A stretch of DNA of 9,143 bases, from contig JASBUM010000308.1 of the NCBI GenBank assembly GCA_030147905.1, positions 1-9,143 on the forward strand, in the 5' to 3' direction. Shown here in pieces: positions 1 through 7,532 of the stretch. The notes beneath the pieces are model-generated. The model was not told the origin of the DNA and made no database searches. It saw only the letters and a list, made by a program, of their open reading frames with translations. The position numbers were made by a program, and so were the translations under genes. Within the stretch, counting starts at the first letter, position 1. Each line of letters starts with the position of its first letter. The stretch is from Acidimangrovimonas sp. GTDB taxonomy: Bacteria > Pseudomonadota > Alphaproteobacteria > Rhodobacterales > Rhodobacteraceae.

Positions 1-666
1 GGACCGCTTTCGCGCGACCTGCTGGACGGCATCGCCCGGGCCGATCTGTCGCAGCCGTGGCTGAGCTGGCAGGAGGCCCGGATCGCCGATGCGCCGGTGC
101 GGCTCCTGCGGGTCAGCTTCGCCGGCGAACTGGGCTGGGAGGTGCACGCGCCGACCGGCCACGCGCCGGCGGCATTCGACGCGATCATGGCCGCGGGCGC
201 GCCCCTCGGCCTGCGTCCCTTCGGGATGTTCGCGCTCGACAGCCTGCGGCTCGAGAAGGGCTACCGAAGCTGGAAGGGGGATCTGTCCACCGACTACACG
301 ATCCTCGAGGCCGGGCTCGACCGGTTCATCGACTGGGACAAGCCTGCGTTCCGTGGCAAGGCGGCCCTGATGCGCGAGCGCGAGGCGGGTCCTGCCAGAC
401 GCTTCGCCAGTTTCCGCATCGAGGCGGCGGAACACGACCCGCCCTACATGGCCTCCATCCTCCATGACGGCGAGGTGGTCGGTGAGCTGACCTCGGCCGG
501 CTGGGGCCATCGGCTGGGCGCCTGCGTCGGCCTCGGTGCGATCCGGGCCGATCTGGCACGGCCCGGCACACGGGTCGAGATCACCGGCTATGGCGGGACC
601 AGTCCGGCACGGGTGATGCCGCCCGGGGAAATGTGGGACCCGACGAATGCGCGCCTGCGCGCCTGA
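1..666 (+). CDS. C-terminal part of a GcvT-type FAD oxidoreductase (dimethylglycine/sarcosine dehydrogenase-like), 5' truncated by window
   Basis: The reading frame is open from base 1 and stops with TGA at 664-666, so 221 residues are visible and the start lies outside the window. What is seen is the end of a GCV_T domain (the F-x-GELGWEVH motif, then DSLRLEKGYRSWKGDLS and LEAGLDRF) followed by a GCV_T_C barrel (GELTSAGWGHRLGACVGLG). The next gene shows the same landmarks in the same order (GELGWELY, DSCRIEKAYRHFG, LEAGLGF, SSANYGHALGGAIGLG), so the two are diverged paralogues. In this family the C-terminal half binds tetrahydrofolate and accepts the one-carbon unit released by oxidative N-demethylation. 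Because the FAD half is not visible, a stand-alone aminomethyltransferase-like protein cannot be excluded. It does not look like the DMSP demethylase DmdA, which has a different sequence after the GxEIY region. The internal ATG at 97 is not a credible start because the domain continues upstream of it. Confidence 0.85.
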   Translation, partial: GPLSRDLLDGIARADLSQPWLSWQEARIADAPVRLLRVSFAGELGWEVHAPTGHAPAAFDAIMAAGAPLGLRPFGMFALDSLRLEKGYRSWKGDLSTDYTILEAGLDRFIDWDKPAFRGKAALMREREAGPARRFASFRIEAAEHDPPYMASILHDGEVVGELTSAGWGHRLGACVGLGAIRADLARPGTRVEITGYGGTSPARVMPPGEMWDPTNARLRA

Positions 667-690
667 CGGCGCCGCCTTGCAACCCCGGCC

Positions 691-726
691 GTCCCGCCCG
701 CGCGCCCATGCGCCGGACGGGCGGAC
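691..726 (+). other. Intergenic stem-loop between the two paralogous dehydrogenase genes
   Basis: GTCCCGCCCG (691-700) can pair with CGGGCGGAC (718-726), giving nine pairs with one bulged C. The loop contains a nested GCGC/GCGC pairing. A competing pairing, CCGTCC (689-694) with GGACGG (715-720), is also possible. No T-run follows, so this is not a classical intrinsic terminator. It could be an RNA-processing or partial read-through element between the two genes, or simply a product of very high GC. Confidence 0.3.
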
Positions 727-747
727 CATCCACGAAAGCAGATCCGG

Positions 748-3201
748 ATGAGCGAACTCCCCCAACAGGCCCGCGTCGTCATCATCGGTGGCGGCATCTC
801 GGGCTGTTCCGTCGCCTATCACCTGGCACGCCTTGGCTGGCGCGATATCGTCTTGCTGGAACGCAAGCAGCTGACCTGCGGCACCACATGGCACGCGGCC
901 GGCCTTATCGGCCAGCTTCGCGGCAGCGAGAACATGACCCGCCTGGCCAAGTATTCGGCCGATCTCTACCGCGAACTGGCGCGCGAGACCGGGCTCGAGA
1001 CCGGGTTGCGGCAATGCGGCTCGATCTCGGTCGCGCTGACTGCCGACCGGCACGAGGAGATCCTGCGTCAGGCGAGCCTTGCCCGCGCCTTCGGGGTGGA
1101 GGTCAACGAGATGTCGCCCCGCGAGGTGGCCGCCGCCTATCCGCATCTGCGCATCGACGATGTCGTGGGCGGCGTCCATCTGCCGGGCGACGGTCAGGCC
1201 GATCCGGGCAACATCGCACTGGCGCTGGCCAAGGGCGCGCGCCAGCGCGGCGCGCGGCTGATCGAGGGCGCGAAGGTCCGCGCCGTCACCCAGGACCGGG
1301 GCCGGGTAACCGGCGTCGACTACATGCTGGGAGACGAGCGGGGCCACATCCGCACGGATCTGGTGGTGAATTGCGCCGGCATGTGGGCGCACATGCTGGC
1401 AGGCCAGAACGGGGTGACCCTGCCGCTTCATGCCTGCGAACATTTCTACATCGTCACCGAGGCCATTGCCGGCCTTGGCCAGCTGCCGGTGCTGCGGGTG
1501 CCGGACGAATGCGCCTATTACAAGGAGGACGCGGGCAAGATCCTGCTGGGCGCCTTCGAGCCCAAGGCGAAGCCCTGGGGGATGGACGGGATCGCCGAGG
1601 ATTTCTGCTTCGACCAGCTCCCCGAGGATTTCGACCATTTCGAGCCGATCCTCGAGAAGGCGGTGGCGCGCATGCCGATGCTGGCCGAGGCTGGGATACA
1701 CACCTTCTTCAACGGGCCCGAAAGCTTCACCCCCGACGATCGCTACTATCTGGGCGAAGCGCCGGAGCTGGGCGGGTACTGGGTGGCGGCGGGCTACAAC
1801 TCGATCGGCATCGTGTCCTCGGGAGGCGCCGGCATGGCGCTGGCGCAATGGATGAACGACGGCGAGGAGCCCTTCGACCTGTGGGAGGTGGACATCCGCC
1901 GCGCGCAGCCCTTCCAGAGAAACCGCCGCTACCTGCGCGAAAGGGTCAGCGAGACGCTCGGCCTGCTCTACGCCGACCATTACCCCTATCGGCAGATGGC
2001 CACCGCCCGCGGCATCCGACGCTCGCCATTGCACGAACATCTGCGCGCCCGCGGCGCGGTCTTCGGCGAGGTGGCGGGCTGGGAACGCGCCAACTGGTTC
2101 GCCCTGCCCGGCGGCGAACGGGAATACCGCCACGGCTGGGGCCGTCAGAACTGGTTCGACAACCAGTGCGCCGAACACATGGCGCTGCGCGAGGGCGTGG
2201 GCCTTCTGGACATGACCTCCTTCGGCAAGATCCGAGTCGAGGGCCGCGACGCCCTGGCCTTCCTGCAGCGGCTTTGCGCCGGCGATCTCGACGTACCCGC
2301 GGGTCGCATCGTCTATACGCAGATGCTCAACCGCCGCGGCGGGATCGAATGCGACCTGACCGTCACGCGCCTTTCGGAGACACTGTTCCTGCTGGTCGTG
2401 CCGGGCGCCACGCTGCGGCGCGACCTGGCCTGGCTGCACCGACACCTGGGCGAGGCCCATGCGGTGATCACCGATGTCACCACGGCCGAGGCGGTCCTGC
2501 CGCTGATGGGGCCGCGCGCGCGCGACCTGCTCGCCCGCGTCTCCCCCGACGATCTTTCGAACGATCGCCATCCCTTCGGCACGGCGCGCGAGATCGAGAT
2601 CGGCATGGGGCTCGCACGGGCGCATCGCGTCACCTATGTGGGCGAGCTGGGGTGGGAATTGTACGTGGGCACCGATCAGGCCGCCCATGTGTTCGAGACC
2701 CTTGTCGAGGCCGGTGCCGATCTGGGGCTGAAACTGTGCGGCCTGCATGCGATGGACAGCTGCCGCATCGAGAAGGCCTATCGCCATTTCGGGCACGACA
2801 TCACCGGCGAGGATCATGTGCTCGAGGCGGGCCTCGGCTTCGCGGTGAAGCCCGACAAGGGCTGCGACTTCATCGGCCGCGACGCGGTCCTTCGCCGGCG
2901 CGAGACCGGCCTGACCCGACGGCTGATGCAGTTTCGCGCCACCGATCCCGCGGTCATGCTCTATCACAACGAACCGATCCTGCGCGACGGGGGGATCGTG
3001 GGGTTCCTTTCATCGGCCAATTACGGCCACGCCCTTGGCGGCGCGATCGGGCTGGGTTATGTCCCCTGCCGCGAACCCGGCGAAAGCGCGGCGCAGATGC
3101 TCTCTTCCCGCTACCAGATCGAGGTCGCGGGCCGGATCGTCGAGGCCGAGGCCGCGCTCAAGCCCATGTATGATCCGCGGTCGGAACGCGTGCGGGCCTG
3201 A
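748..3201 (+). CDS. FAD-dependent dimethylglycine/sarcosine dehydrogenase-like protein (GcvT family oxidoreductase)
   Basis: This 817-residue protein has the full architecture of the dimethylglycine/sarcosine dehydrogenase family: a DAO-type FAD domain (about 1-370), an FAO_M linker (about 370-425), a GCV_T folate domain (about 430-700) and a GCV_T_C barrel (about 715-805). Visible motifs are the dinucleotide fold GGGISG (14-19) with ribose-binding E38, and TWHAAGL, whose His49 sits where family members attach FAD covalently. The FAD-domain closing motif GYNSIGIVSSGGAG follows. In the folate half, GGIECDLTV carries Asp536, matching the conserved acidic residue of T-protein. The expected reaction is oxidative N-demethylation in the cytoplasm, giving 5,10-methylene-THF, with electrons passed probably to ETF. 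The exact substrate (dimethylglycine, sarcosine or another methylamine) cannot be read from sequence. The start is the ATG at 748; the upstream SD is weak. It lies 81 bp after a paralogue and 49 bp before purU, so an operon is likely. Confidence 0.88.
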   Translation: MSELPQQARVVIIGGGISGCSVAYHLARLGWRDIVLLERKQLTCGTTWHAAGLIGQLRGSENMTRLAKYSADLYRELARETGLETGLRQCGSISVALTADRHEEILRQASLARAFGVEVNEMSPREVAAAYPHLRIDDVVGGVHLPGDGQADPGNIALALAKGARQRGARLIEGAKVRAVTQDRGRVTGVDYMLGDERGHIRTDLVVNCAGMWAHMLAGQNGVTLPLHACEHFYIVTEAIAGLGQLPVLRVPDECAYYKEDAGKILLGAFEPKAKPWGMDGIAEDFCFDQLPEDFDHFEPILEKAVARMPMLAEAGIHTFFNGPESFTPDDRYYLGEAPELGGYWVAAGYNSIGIVSSGGAGMALAQWMNDGEEPFDLWEVDIRRAQPFQRNRRYLRERVSETLGLLYADHYPYRQMATARGIRRSPLHEHLRARGAVFGEVAGWERANWFALPGGEREYRHGWGRQNWFDNQCAEHMALREGVGLLDMTSFGKIRVEGRDALAFLQRLCAGDLDVPAGRIVYTQMLNRRGGIECDLTVTRLSETLFLLVVPGATLRRDLAWLHRHLGEAHAVITDVTTAEAVLPLMGPRARDLLARVSPDDLSNDRHPFGTAREIEIGMGLARAHRVTYVGELGWELYVGTDQAAHVFETLVEAGADLGLKLCGLHAMDSCRIEKAYRHFGHDITGEDHVLEAGLGFAVKPDKGCDFIGRDAVLRRRETGLTRRLMQFRATDPAVMLYHNEPILRDGGIVGFLSSANYGHALGGAIGLGYVPCREPGESAAQMLSSRYQIEVAGRIVEAEAALKPMYDPRSERVRA

Positions 3202-3250
3202 CCCCGCACGCATGCCTGCGCCGCGCCCAGAGATACCGGAAGATCCCGCA

Positions 3251-4135
3251 ATGACCTCCTTCGTGCTTACCGTGCAATGCCCGTCCCGGCGCGGCATCGT
3301 CGCCGCAGTCGCCTCGCATCTGGCCGACCAGGGCTGCAACATCACCGACAGCGCCCAGTTCGACGACACCGAGACCGGTCGCTTCTTCGCGCGCATCCAT
3401 TGCGTGCCCGAAACCGGCATCAGCATCGACGCCTTGCGTGAAAGCTTCGCGCCGGTGGCCGAGGCCTTCGCGATGGAATGGGGGCTGCATGACGCGGGCG
3501 CGCGGATGAAGGTTCTGGTGATGGTGTCGAACTTCGGCCATTGCCTGAACGACCTGCTCTATCGCTGGCGCATCGGTGCCCTGCCGGTCGAGATCGTCGG
3601 CGTCGTGTCCAACCATCTGACCTATCAGAAGCTGGTGGTGAATCACGACCTGCCCTTCCACCACATCCGCGTCTCGGGTCCCGACAAGGCGGCCGCCGAG
3701 GCGCGCCTGATGGACGTGGTCGAGGAATCGGGGGCCGAGCTTGTGGTGCTGGCGCGCTACATGCAGATCCTCAGCGACGGGCTGTGCCAGCGCATGTCCG
3801 GCCGGATCATCAACATCCATCATTCCTTCCTGCCGTCCTTCAAGGGCGCCAACCCCTACAAGCAGGCGTTCCAGCGCGGCGTGAAGCTGATCGGCGCGAC
3901 GGCACATTACGTCACCGCCGATCTCGACGAAGGGCCGATCATCGAGCAGGACACGGTGCGCGTCACCCATGCCCAGAGCGCGGCCGATTACGTCTCGCTC
4001 GGACGCGATGTCGAGGCGCAGGTGCTTGCCCGGGCCGTTCACGCCCATGTCCAGCACCGCGCCTTTCTCAACGGCGACAAGACGGTGGTCTTCCCGGCAA
4101 GCCCGGGCGCCCATGCCTCCGACCGGATGGGATGA
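3251..4135 (+). CDS. purU: Formyltetrahydrofolate deformylase
   Basis: PurU hydrolyses 10-formyl-THF to THF and formate. The 294-residue protein has an N-terminal ACT regulatory domain (about 3-75; VQCPSRRGIVAAV, then DQGCNITDSAQF) and a formyltransferase-fold catalytic domain (about 86-285). The catalytic triad of the fold is visible: Asn188 and His190 in INIHHSFLPSFKG and Asp226 in DLDEGPI. Length matches the family (about 280-295). I chose ATG 3251 because the ACT domain begins right after it and GGAAG lies at 3238-3242, eight bases upstream; the frame is open further upstream, but that stretch overlaps the previous gene. Next to THF-loading demethylases, PurU would free folate and dispose of C1 units as formate for a formate dehydrogenase, rather than serve purine synthesis. 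This pairing is a familiar one in methylamine and glycine betaine catabolic clusters of roseobacters. Its stop overlaps the next gene by four bases. Confidence 0.95.
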   Translation: MTSFVLTVQCPSRRGIVAAVASHLADQGCNITDSAQFDDTETGRFFARIHCVPETGISIDALRESFAPVAEAFAMEWGLHDAGARMKVLVMVSNFGHCLNDLLYRWRIGALPVEIVGVVSNHLTYQKLVVNHDLPFHHIRVSGPDKAAAEARLMDVVEESGAELVVLARYMQILSDGLCQRMSGRIINIHHSFLPSFKGANPYKQAFQRGVKLIGATAHYVTADLDEGPIIEQDTVRVTHAQSAADYVSLGRDVEAQVLARAVHAHVQHRAFLNGDKTVVFPASPGAHASDRMG

Positions 4136-4827
4136 TGGCAGGCCGCGCCGCAGCACCGGAAGCGACCGGACCCGACCTGGCCGATCGCCTGGGGGCCTTC
4201 CTGCGCGCGGCGCGCATAGCCTATGCGGCACGGACGGCAGGGCGGGCGTACGGGGCGATGGTCGCACGCGCCTTCGACGCGCTGCCCGAGCGGCCCTTGC
4301 CATGCGGGACGGACGACGCCGTATCCGGCAGCCGTCCGGCCGTCTGCCGCCATCTTGCCGCCGCCTGCGATCCGGCTGCGCATGACACCCCCGACCTGGC
4401 CGAACTGGCACGGTCTTTCCTTGCGGTCGAGCCCGCGCTGACGTGGCGACGCCGGGCCGCAGCCAGCCCGGCCGGCGCCACCCCCGACGAGAGGGCCTTT
4501 GCCCGCGGCCATGCGAATGCGCTGATCGTCGGCGGCGCGGGCAGCCTGATCTGCCACCGCTCGGTTTCGCTGGGCGTATCGCTCTTGGCGCCGGGTCTGC
4601 GCTATCCCGACCACAGCCACCCGCCCGAGGAGATCTACCTCGCCCTCGGCCGGGGCGCCTTCGGCCATGGCCAAGGCGATGACGGCGCGCAAGGCGATGG
4701 CGCGGAGGAATGGCACGAAACCGTCGCCGGCGGCATCTTCCACAACCCGCCGGGCATCGTCCATCGCATGCGGGCGGGGCCGTCGGCGCCATTTCTGGCC
4801 TTCTGGCTGCTGCTGCTGGCGCCATAA
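4132..4827 (+). CDS. Cupin DMSP lyase superfamily protein (DddL/DddQ-type dimethylsulfoniopropionate lyase candidate)
   Basis: The 231-residue protein has a variable helical N-terminus (about 15-125) and a C-terminal cupin barrel (about 128-228). The first cupin motif is YPDHSHPPEEIYLAL, giving Tyr158, His161, His163, Glu167 and Tyr169. The second is NPPGIVHRM with His211. From memory of the DddQ literature, this spacing reproduces the metal-ligand and catalytic set Y120/H123/H125/E129/Y131 with a constant offset of 38, and the later His is displaced by an insertion. Such enzymes split DMSP into dimethyl sulfide and acrylate using a divalent metal. Size fits DddL somewhat better than DddQ (about 200 aa), but I cannot separate them. 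ATG 4132 overlaps the purU stop as ATGA, suggesting translational coupling; ATG 4135 is an in-frame alternative. Oddities are a Gly/Asp/Gln-rich insert (about 178-192) between the cupin motifs and the absence of acuI/acuR-type acrylate genes here. It could instead be a DMSP-lyase-like cupin with another substrate. Confidence 0.78.
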   Translation: MMAGRAAAPEATGPDLADRLGAFLRAARIAYAARTAGRAYGAMVARAFDALPERPLPCGTDDAVSGSRPAVCRHLAAACDPAAHDTPDLAELARSFLAVEPALTWRRRAAASPAGATPDERAFARGHANALIVGGAGSLICHRSVSLGVSLLAPGLRYPDHSHPPEEIYLALGRGAFGHGQGDDGAQGDGAEEWHETVAGGIFHNPPGIVHRMRAGPSAPFLAFWLLLLAP

Positions 4828-4846
4828 CAGCGGGACCCCCGGCGTA

Positions 4847-4867
4847 CCGCCGACGATAATCGGGCGG
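4847..4867 (+). terminator. Weak hairpin after the lyase gene
   Basis: CCGCC (4847-4851) pairs with GGCGG (4863-4867), with an inner CGA/TCG pairing around a TAA loop and a two-base GA bulge. It lies 20 bases after the lyase stop and upstream of the metal-resistance promoter, where transcription of the left operon would be expected to end. There is no T-run, so intrinsic termination is doubtful. Confidence 0.25.
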
Positions 4868-4903
4868 TGATCGGAAAACACCACATTCGGCGCCCTTCGC
4901 GGG

Positions 4904-4934
4904 TTGAACCTACAGTGGCTGTAGCACCTATCTT
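4904..4934 (+). promoter_or_regulatory. MerR-type metal-responsive operator-promoter for the Zn/Cd ATPase
   Basis: The -35 TTGAAC (4904-4909) and -10 TATCTT (4929-4934) are separated by 19 bp instead of the usual 17, the hallmark of MerR-family activated promoters. The spacer holds a perfect inverted repeat, CTACAG (4910-4915), TGG, CTGTAG (4919-4924). In this class the metal-loaded regulator untwists the overlong spacer so RNA polymerase can engage both elements. The predicted transcript start (about 4941) lies just before the RBS GGAGAG (4960-4965) and ATG 4970. The natural regulator is the MerR protein at 8139-8567. Confidence 0.88.
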
Positions 4935-4969
4935 CCCTTCCGTTGAGCGAATCGCGAACGGAGAGACCG

Positions 4970-7414
4970 ATGCCAGAAGACCAGGCGCGCCAGGCCGCCA
5001 GAGCGACCGGCCCCCACGGCCATGCGGGCAACCATGCCCATTCCGGGCGGCAGGGCGACGGCCACGGGGCCCACTGCGGCCATGGGCATGACCACGCCCC
5101 CGTCAAGGCGGGCGAGACGACCGCCGGCGCTTGCTGCGGTGCGGGGCACGCATGCGGCGATATCGCGCCCGTGGGCGATGTCGAAGGCGCGGGGCGCAGC
5201 TTCCGCGTCGTCGGGCTCGACTGCGCCGAAGAGGTGGCAATCCTTTCGCGCGCGCTCGGCCCCGAACTCGGCGGCAGGGATCACCTCGCCTTCGATGTGA
5301 TCAACGGTCGCATGATCGTGCTCGACAGCGCCCGGCCGCTTGGCGATGACCGGATCATGGCCCTTGTCGCGCGAACCGGGATGCGGGCCAGCCGCTGGAA
5401 CTCGGACGGAGCCGCGGCCGATCGGGCAGCGCATATGAAACGGTTGCGCCTTTTCACCGCGGCCTCGGGCGCGCTGTGGACGGCCGGTCTGGCCTGGCAT
5501 GTGGGCGAAACCGGCATTGCGGGTGCGCTGCGGCTCTTCGCGGGACACGGGACCTCGACGCCCCCGACGGGCGAGGCGCTTCTGTTTCTGATGGCGATTC
5601 TGGCCGGGGTCTGGCAGATCGCGCCCAAGGCATGGTCCGCGCTGCGGCGGCTTTCGCCCGACATGAACCTGCTGATGGTCGTCGCCGTGGCCGGCGCGCT
5701 GTGGCTCGGCGAATATTTCGAGGCTGCGACCGTGGCATTCCTCTTCACGCTGTCGCTTTATCTCGAGAGCTGGAGCGTGGGCCGCGCCCGAAACGCGGTC
5801 GCAGCCCTCCTTGATCTGGCGCCGCCCAGCGCGCGCGTGATCGGCGATGACGGGCGAGAGACCGAAATGCCCGCAGCACGGGTGGCCATCGGCCAGCGTT
5901 TCGTCGTGCGCGGCGGCGACCGGATCGCGCTTGACGGCACCGTGGTCACGGGCGCGGGCGACGTCAATCAGGCCCCGATCACCGGTGAAAGCGCGCCGGT
6001 CGCCAAGGGCCCGGGCGATACCGTCTATGCCGGGACGATCAACGGCGAGGGCACGCTGACCGTCCGCGCCACCCGCCCCGCTTCGGACACCGTCCTTGCC
6101 CGGATCATCCGGCTGGTCGGCGATGCCCATGCCCGCCGCGCCGAGATCGAGCAATGGGTAACGAAATTCGCGCGGATCTATACCCCGGCCGTCATGGCGC
6201 TTGCCCTTGCCATCGCAGTGGCACCGCCCCTGATACTTGGCGGAAGCTGGAGCTACTGGATCTACAACGCGCTGGTCCTGTTGGTCATTGCCTGCCCCTG
6301 CGCGCTGGTCATCTCCACGCCGGTTTCGATCGTCTCGGCACTGGCCTCATCGGCGCGCAACGGGGTGCTGATCAAGGGCGGCGCCCATGTCGAGGCACCC
6401 GGCCGGATCACGGCGCTTGTCCTCGACAAGACCGGAACCATCACCGAGGGACGACCCGAGGTCGTGGCCATCCACGCGCTGGGGGCGACGTCGGAGGGGG
6501 ACTTGCTTCGCGCGGCGGCCGCGCTCGATGCGCGTGCGTCCCATCCCCTTGCCCGTGCGATCCTGGACCGCGCGGCCTCCGCCGGAATCACGCCGCTGCC
6601 GGCAGATGACAGCCGGACCCTTCCCGGCCGCGGCGTCGAGGGCCGGCTCGACGGTCGGCTCCTGTGGCTCGGCTCCGGCCGCCTCGCCGCCGAGCGCGGT
6701 GCGGCGCTGCCCGAGACCCTGCGCGACCAGATCGAGGGCGCGGGCGGCACATTGGTCGCGGTGGGCGCGGACGACCGCCTGCTGGGCGTCCTCGACCTGC
6801 GTGACCGGATCCGCCCCGAGGCCCGCGAAATCGTGAGCGCGCTGCATGCGCAGGGGATCGGGACCATCGTCATGCTGACCGGCGACAACGAGGCCGCGGC
6901 CCGCAGCGTCGCGCGCGAAGTCGGCATCGACACGGTGCAGGCCGGGCTTCTTCCCGAAGAGAAGCTCGCCGCCGTCGAGGCGCTCGTCAACACCCACGAA
7001 ATGGTGGCGATGGTCGGCGACGGCGTCAACGACGCCCCGGCGATGGCGCGCGCGCATATCGGCATCGCGATGGGTGCGATCGGGTCGGATGCCGCGGTGG
7101 AGACGGCCGATATCGCGCTGATGACGGACGATATCGGCAAATTGCCGTGGTTGATCCGGCATTCGCGCCGGACCATGGGCATCATTCATCAGAACATCGC
7201 CCTTTCGCTTGTCACCAAGGCGGGTTTCGTCGCGCTCGCGGCCTTCGGGATGGCCTCGATGTGGGGCGCGATCGCGGCGGATGTCGGTGTCGCGCTGGTC
7301 GTGGTGCTCAATGCGCTGCGGCTGTTGCGGGCCGATGCGGGCGGCGGCGGTGTTCCGGGCGCCCGGCAGCGCCGCATCCTGCCGCGCGCGGTCGCCCGGC
7401 CCGGGGGCGTCTGA
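4970..7414 (+). CDS. zntA: Zn2+/Cd2+/Pb2+-exporting P1B-2-type ATPase
   Basis: This 814-residue inner-membrane pump exports zinc, cadmium or lead using ATP. In order it shows a His/Cys-rich N-terminus (about 16-63, with HCGHGHDH and ACCGAGHAC), one HMA-like domain (about 77-143), membrane helices between about 160 and 265, the actuator TGES (338-341), the membrane CPC motif (Cys442-Pro443-Cys444), phosphorylation motif DKTGT (Asp486), SHP (524-526) and the hinge GDGVNDAP (683-690). Lys750 in the seventh helix and Asp771 (ADVG) in the eighth are the residues that, with CPC, mark the Zn/Cd/Pb class rather than Cu pumps. The HMA domain lacks GxxCxxC and has GLDCAEE (82-88) instead, a Cys/acid site. 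ATG 4970 has RBS GGAGAG four bases upstream; an in-frame TTG at 4943 would fall almost on the transcript start and is rejected. It is driven by the MerR-type promoter and followed by a zinc-ribbon gene and the regulator. A cadA name would be equally acceptable. Confidence 0.93.
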   Translation: MPEDQARQAARATGPHGHAGNHAHSGRQGDGHGAHCGHGHDHAPVKAGETTAGACCGAGHACGDIAPVGDVEGAGRSFRVVGLDCAEEVAILSRALGPELGGRDHLAFDVINGRMIVLDSARPLGDDRIMALVARTGMRASRWNSDGAAADRAAHMKRLRLFTAASGALWTAGLAWHVGETGIAGALRLFAGHGTSTPPTGEALLFLMAILAGVWQIAPKAWSALRRLSPDMNLLMVVAVAGALWLGEYFEAATVAFLFTLSLYLESWSVGRARNAVAALLDLAPPSARVIGDDGRETEMPAARVAIGQRFVVRGGDRIALDGTVVTGAGDVNQAPITGESAPVAKGPGDTVYAGTINGEGTLTVRATRPASDTVLARIIRLVGDAHARRAEIEQWVTKFARIYTPAVMALALAIAVAPPLILGGSWSYWIYNALVLLVIACPCALVISTPVSIVSALASSARNGVLIKGGAHVEAPGRITALVLDKTGTITEGRPEVVAIHALGATSEGDLLRAAAALDARASHPLARAILDRAASAGITPLPADDSRTLPGRGVEGRLDGRLLWLGSGRLAAERGAALPETLRDQIEGAGGTLVAVGADDRLLGVLDLRDRIRPEAREIVSALHAQGIGTIVMLTGDNEAAARSVAREVGIDTVQAGLLPEEKLAAVEALVNTHEMVAMVGDGVNDAPAMARAHIGIAMGAIGSDAAVETADIALMTDDIGKLPWLIRHSRRTMGIIHQNIALSLVTKAGFVALAAFGMASMWGAIAADVGVALVVVLNALRLLRADAGGGGVPGARQRRILPRAVARPGGV

Positions 7415-7501
7415 ACGGTTTCGGCGCGGGCCCGGGACCGGCGCGGCGTGCGGTGCGCGCACGAAAGCGGCCGGGCCGGGAAAAATCGTAGGCCGGCTCC
7501 C

Positions 7502-7532
7502 TTGACCCTCCGGCGGCTGGAACCCCCATCTG
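7502..7532 (+). promoter_or_regulatory. Possible degenerate CueR-like MerR operator-promoter
   Basis: TTGACC (7502-7507), then 19 bp, then CATCTG (7527-7532) resembles the layout of copper-type MerR promoters. The spacer begins CTCCGGCGGCTGGAA, sharing the TCC...GGA core of CueR sites, but its arms are imperfect and the -10 is poor. It lies in the 233-bp gap between the ATPase and the zinc-ribbon gene. That gap otherwise contains only GC-rich sequence and a doubtful Arg-rich 30-codon frame (7541-7633). It may be a relic or chance. Confidence 0.28.

Noticed and set aside
1..666. DMSP demethylase DmdA as identity of the first partial gene, tempting because of the nearby lyase-like gene
   Set aside because: The motifs (KGYRSWKGDLS, LEAGLDRF) follow the dimethylglycine/sarcosine dehydrogenase pattern rather than what I recall of DmdA.
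633..3173. 846-codon open frame overlapping the dehydrogenase gene in another frame
   Set aside because: It is Arg/Pro/Gly-rich with no recognisable domain and shadows a gene with clear family motifs; long shadow frames are expected at this GC content.
3541..4131. Possible long N-terminal extension of the lyase frame into purU
   Set aside because: The extension is an Arg-rich shadow of purU; cupin lyases of this family are about 200-230 residues, matching a start at 4132.
3158..4825. 555-codon minus-strand frame opposite purU and the lyase
   Set aside because: Composition is low-complexity and the plus-strand genes have intact catalytic motifs; treated as a GC artefact.
4928..6154. 408-codon minus-strand frame opposite the ATPase N-terminus
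   Set aside because: It runs across the MerR promoter and opposite a fully motif-supported ATPase; no domain is recognisable.
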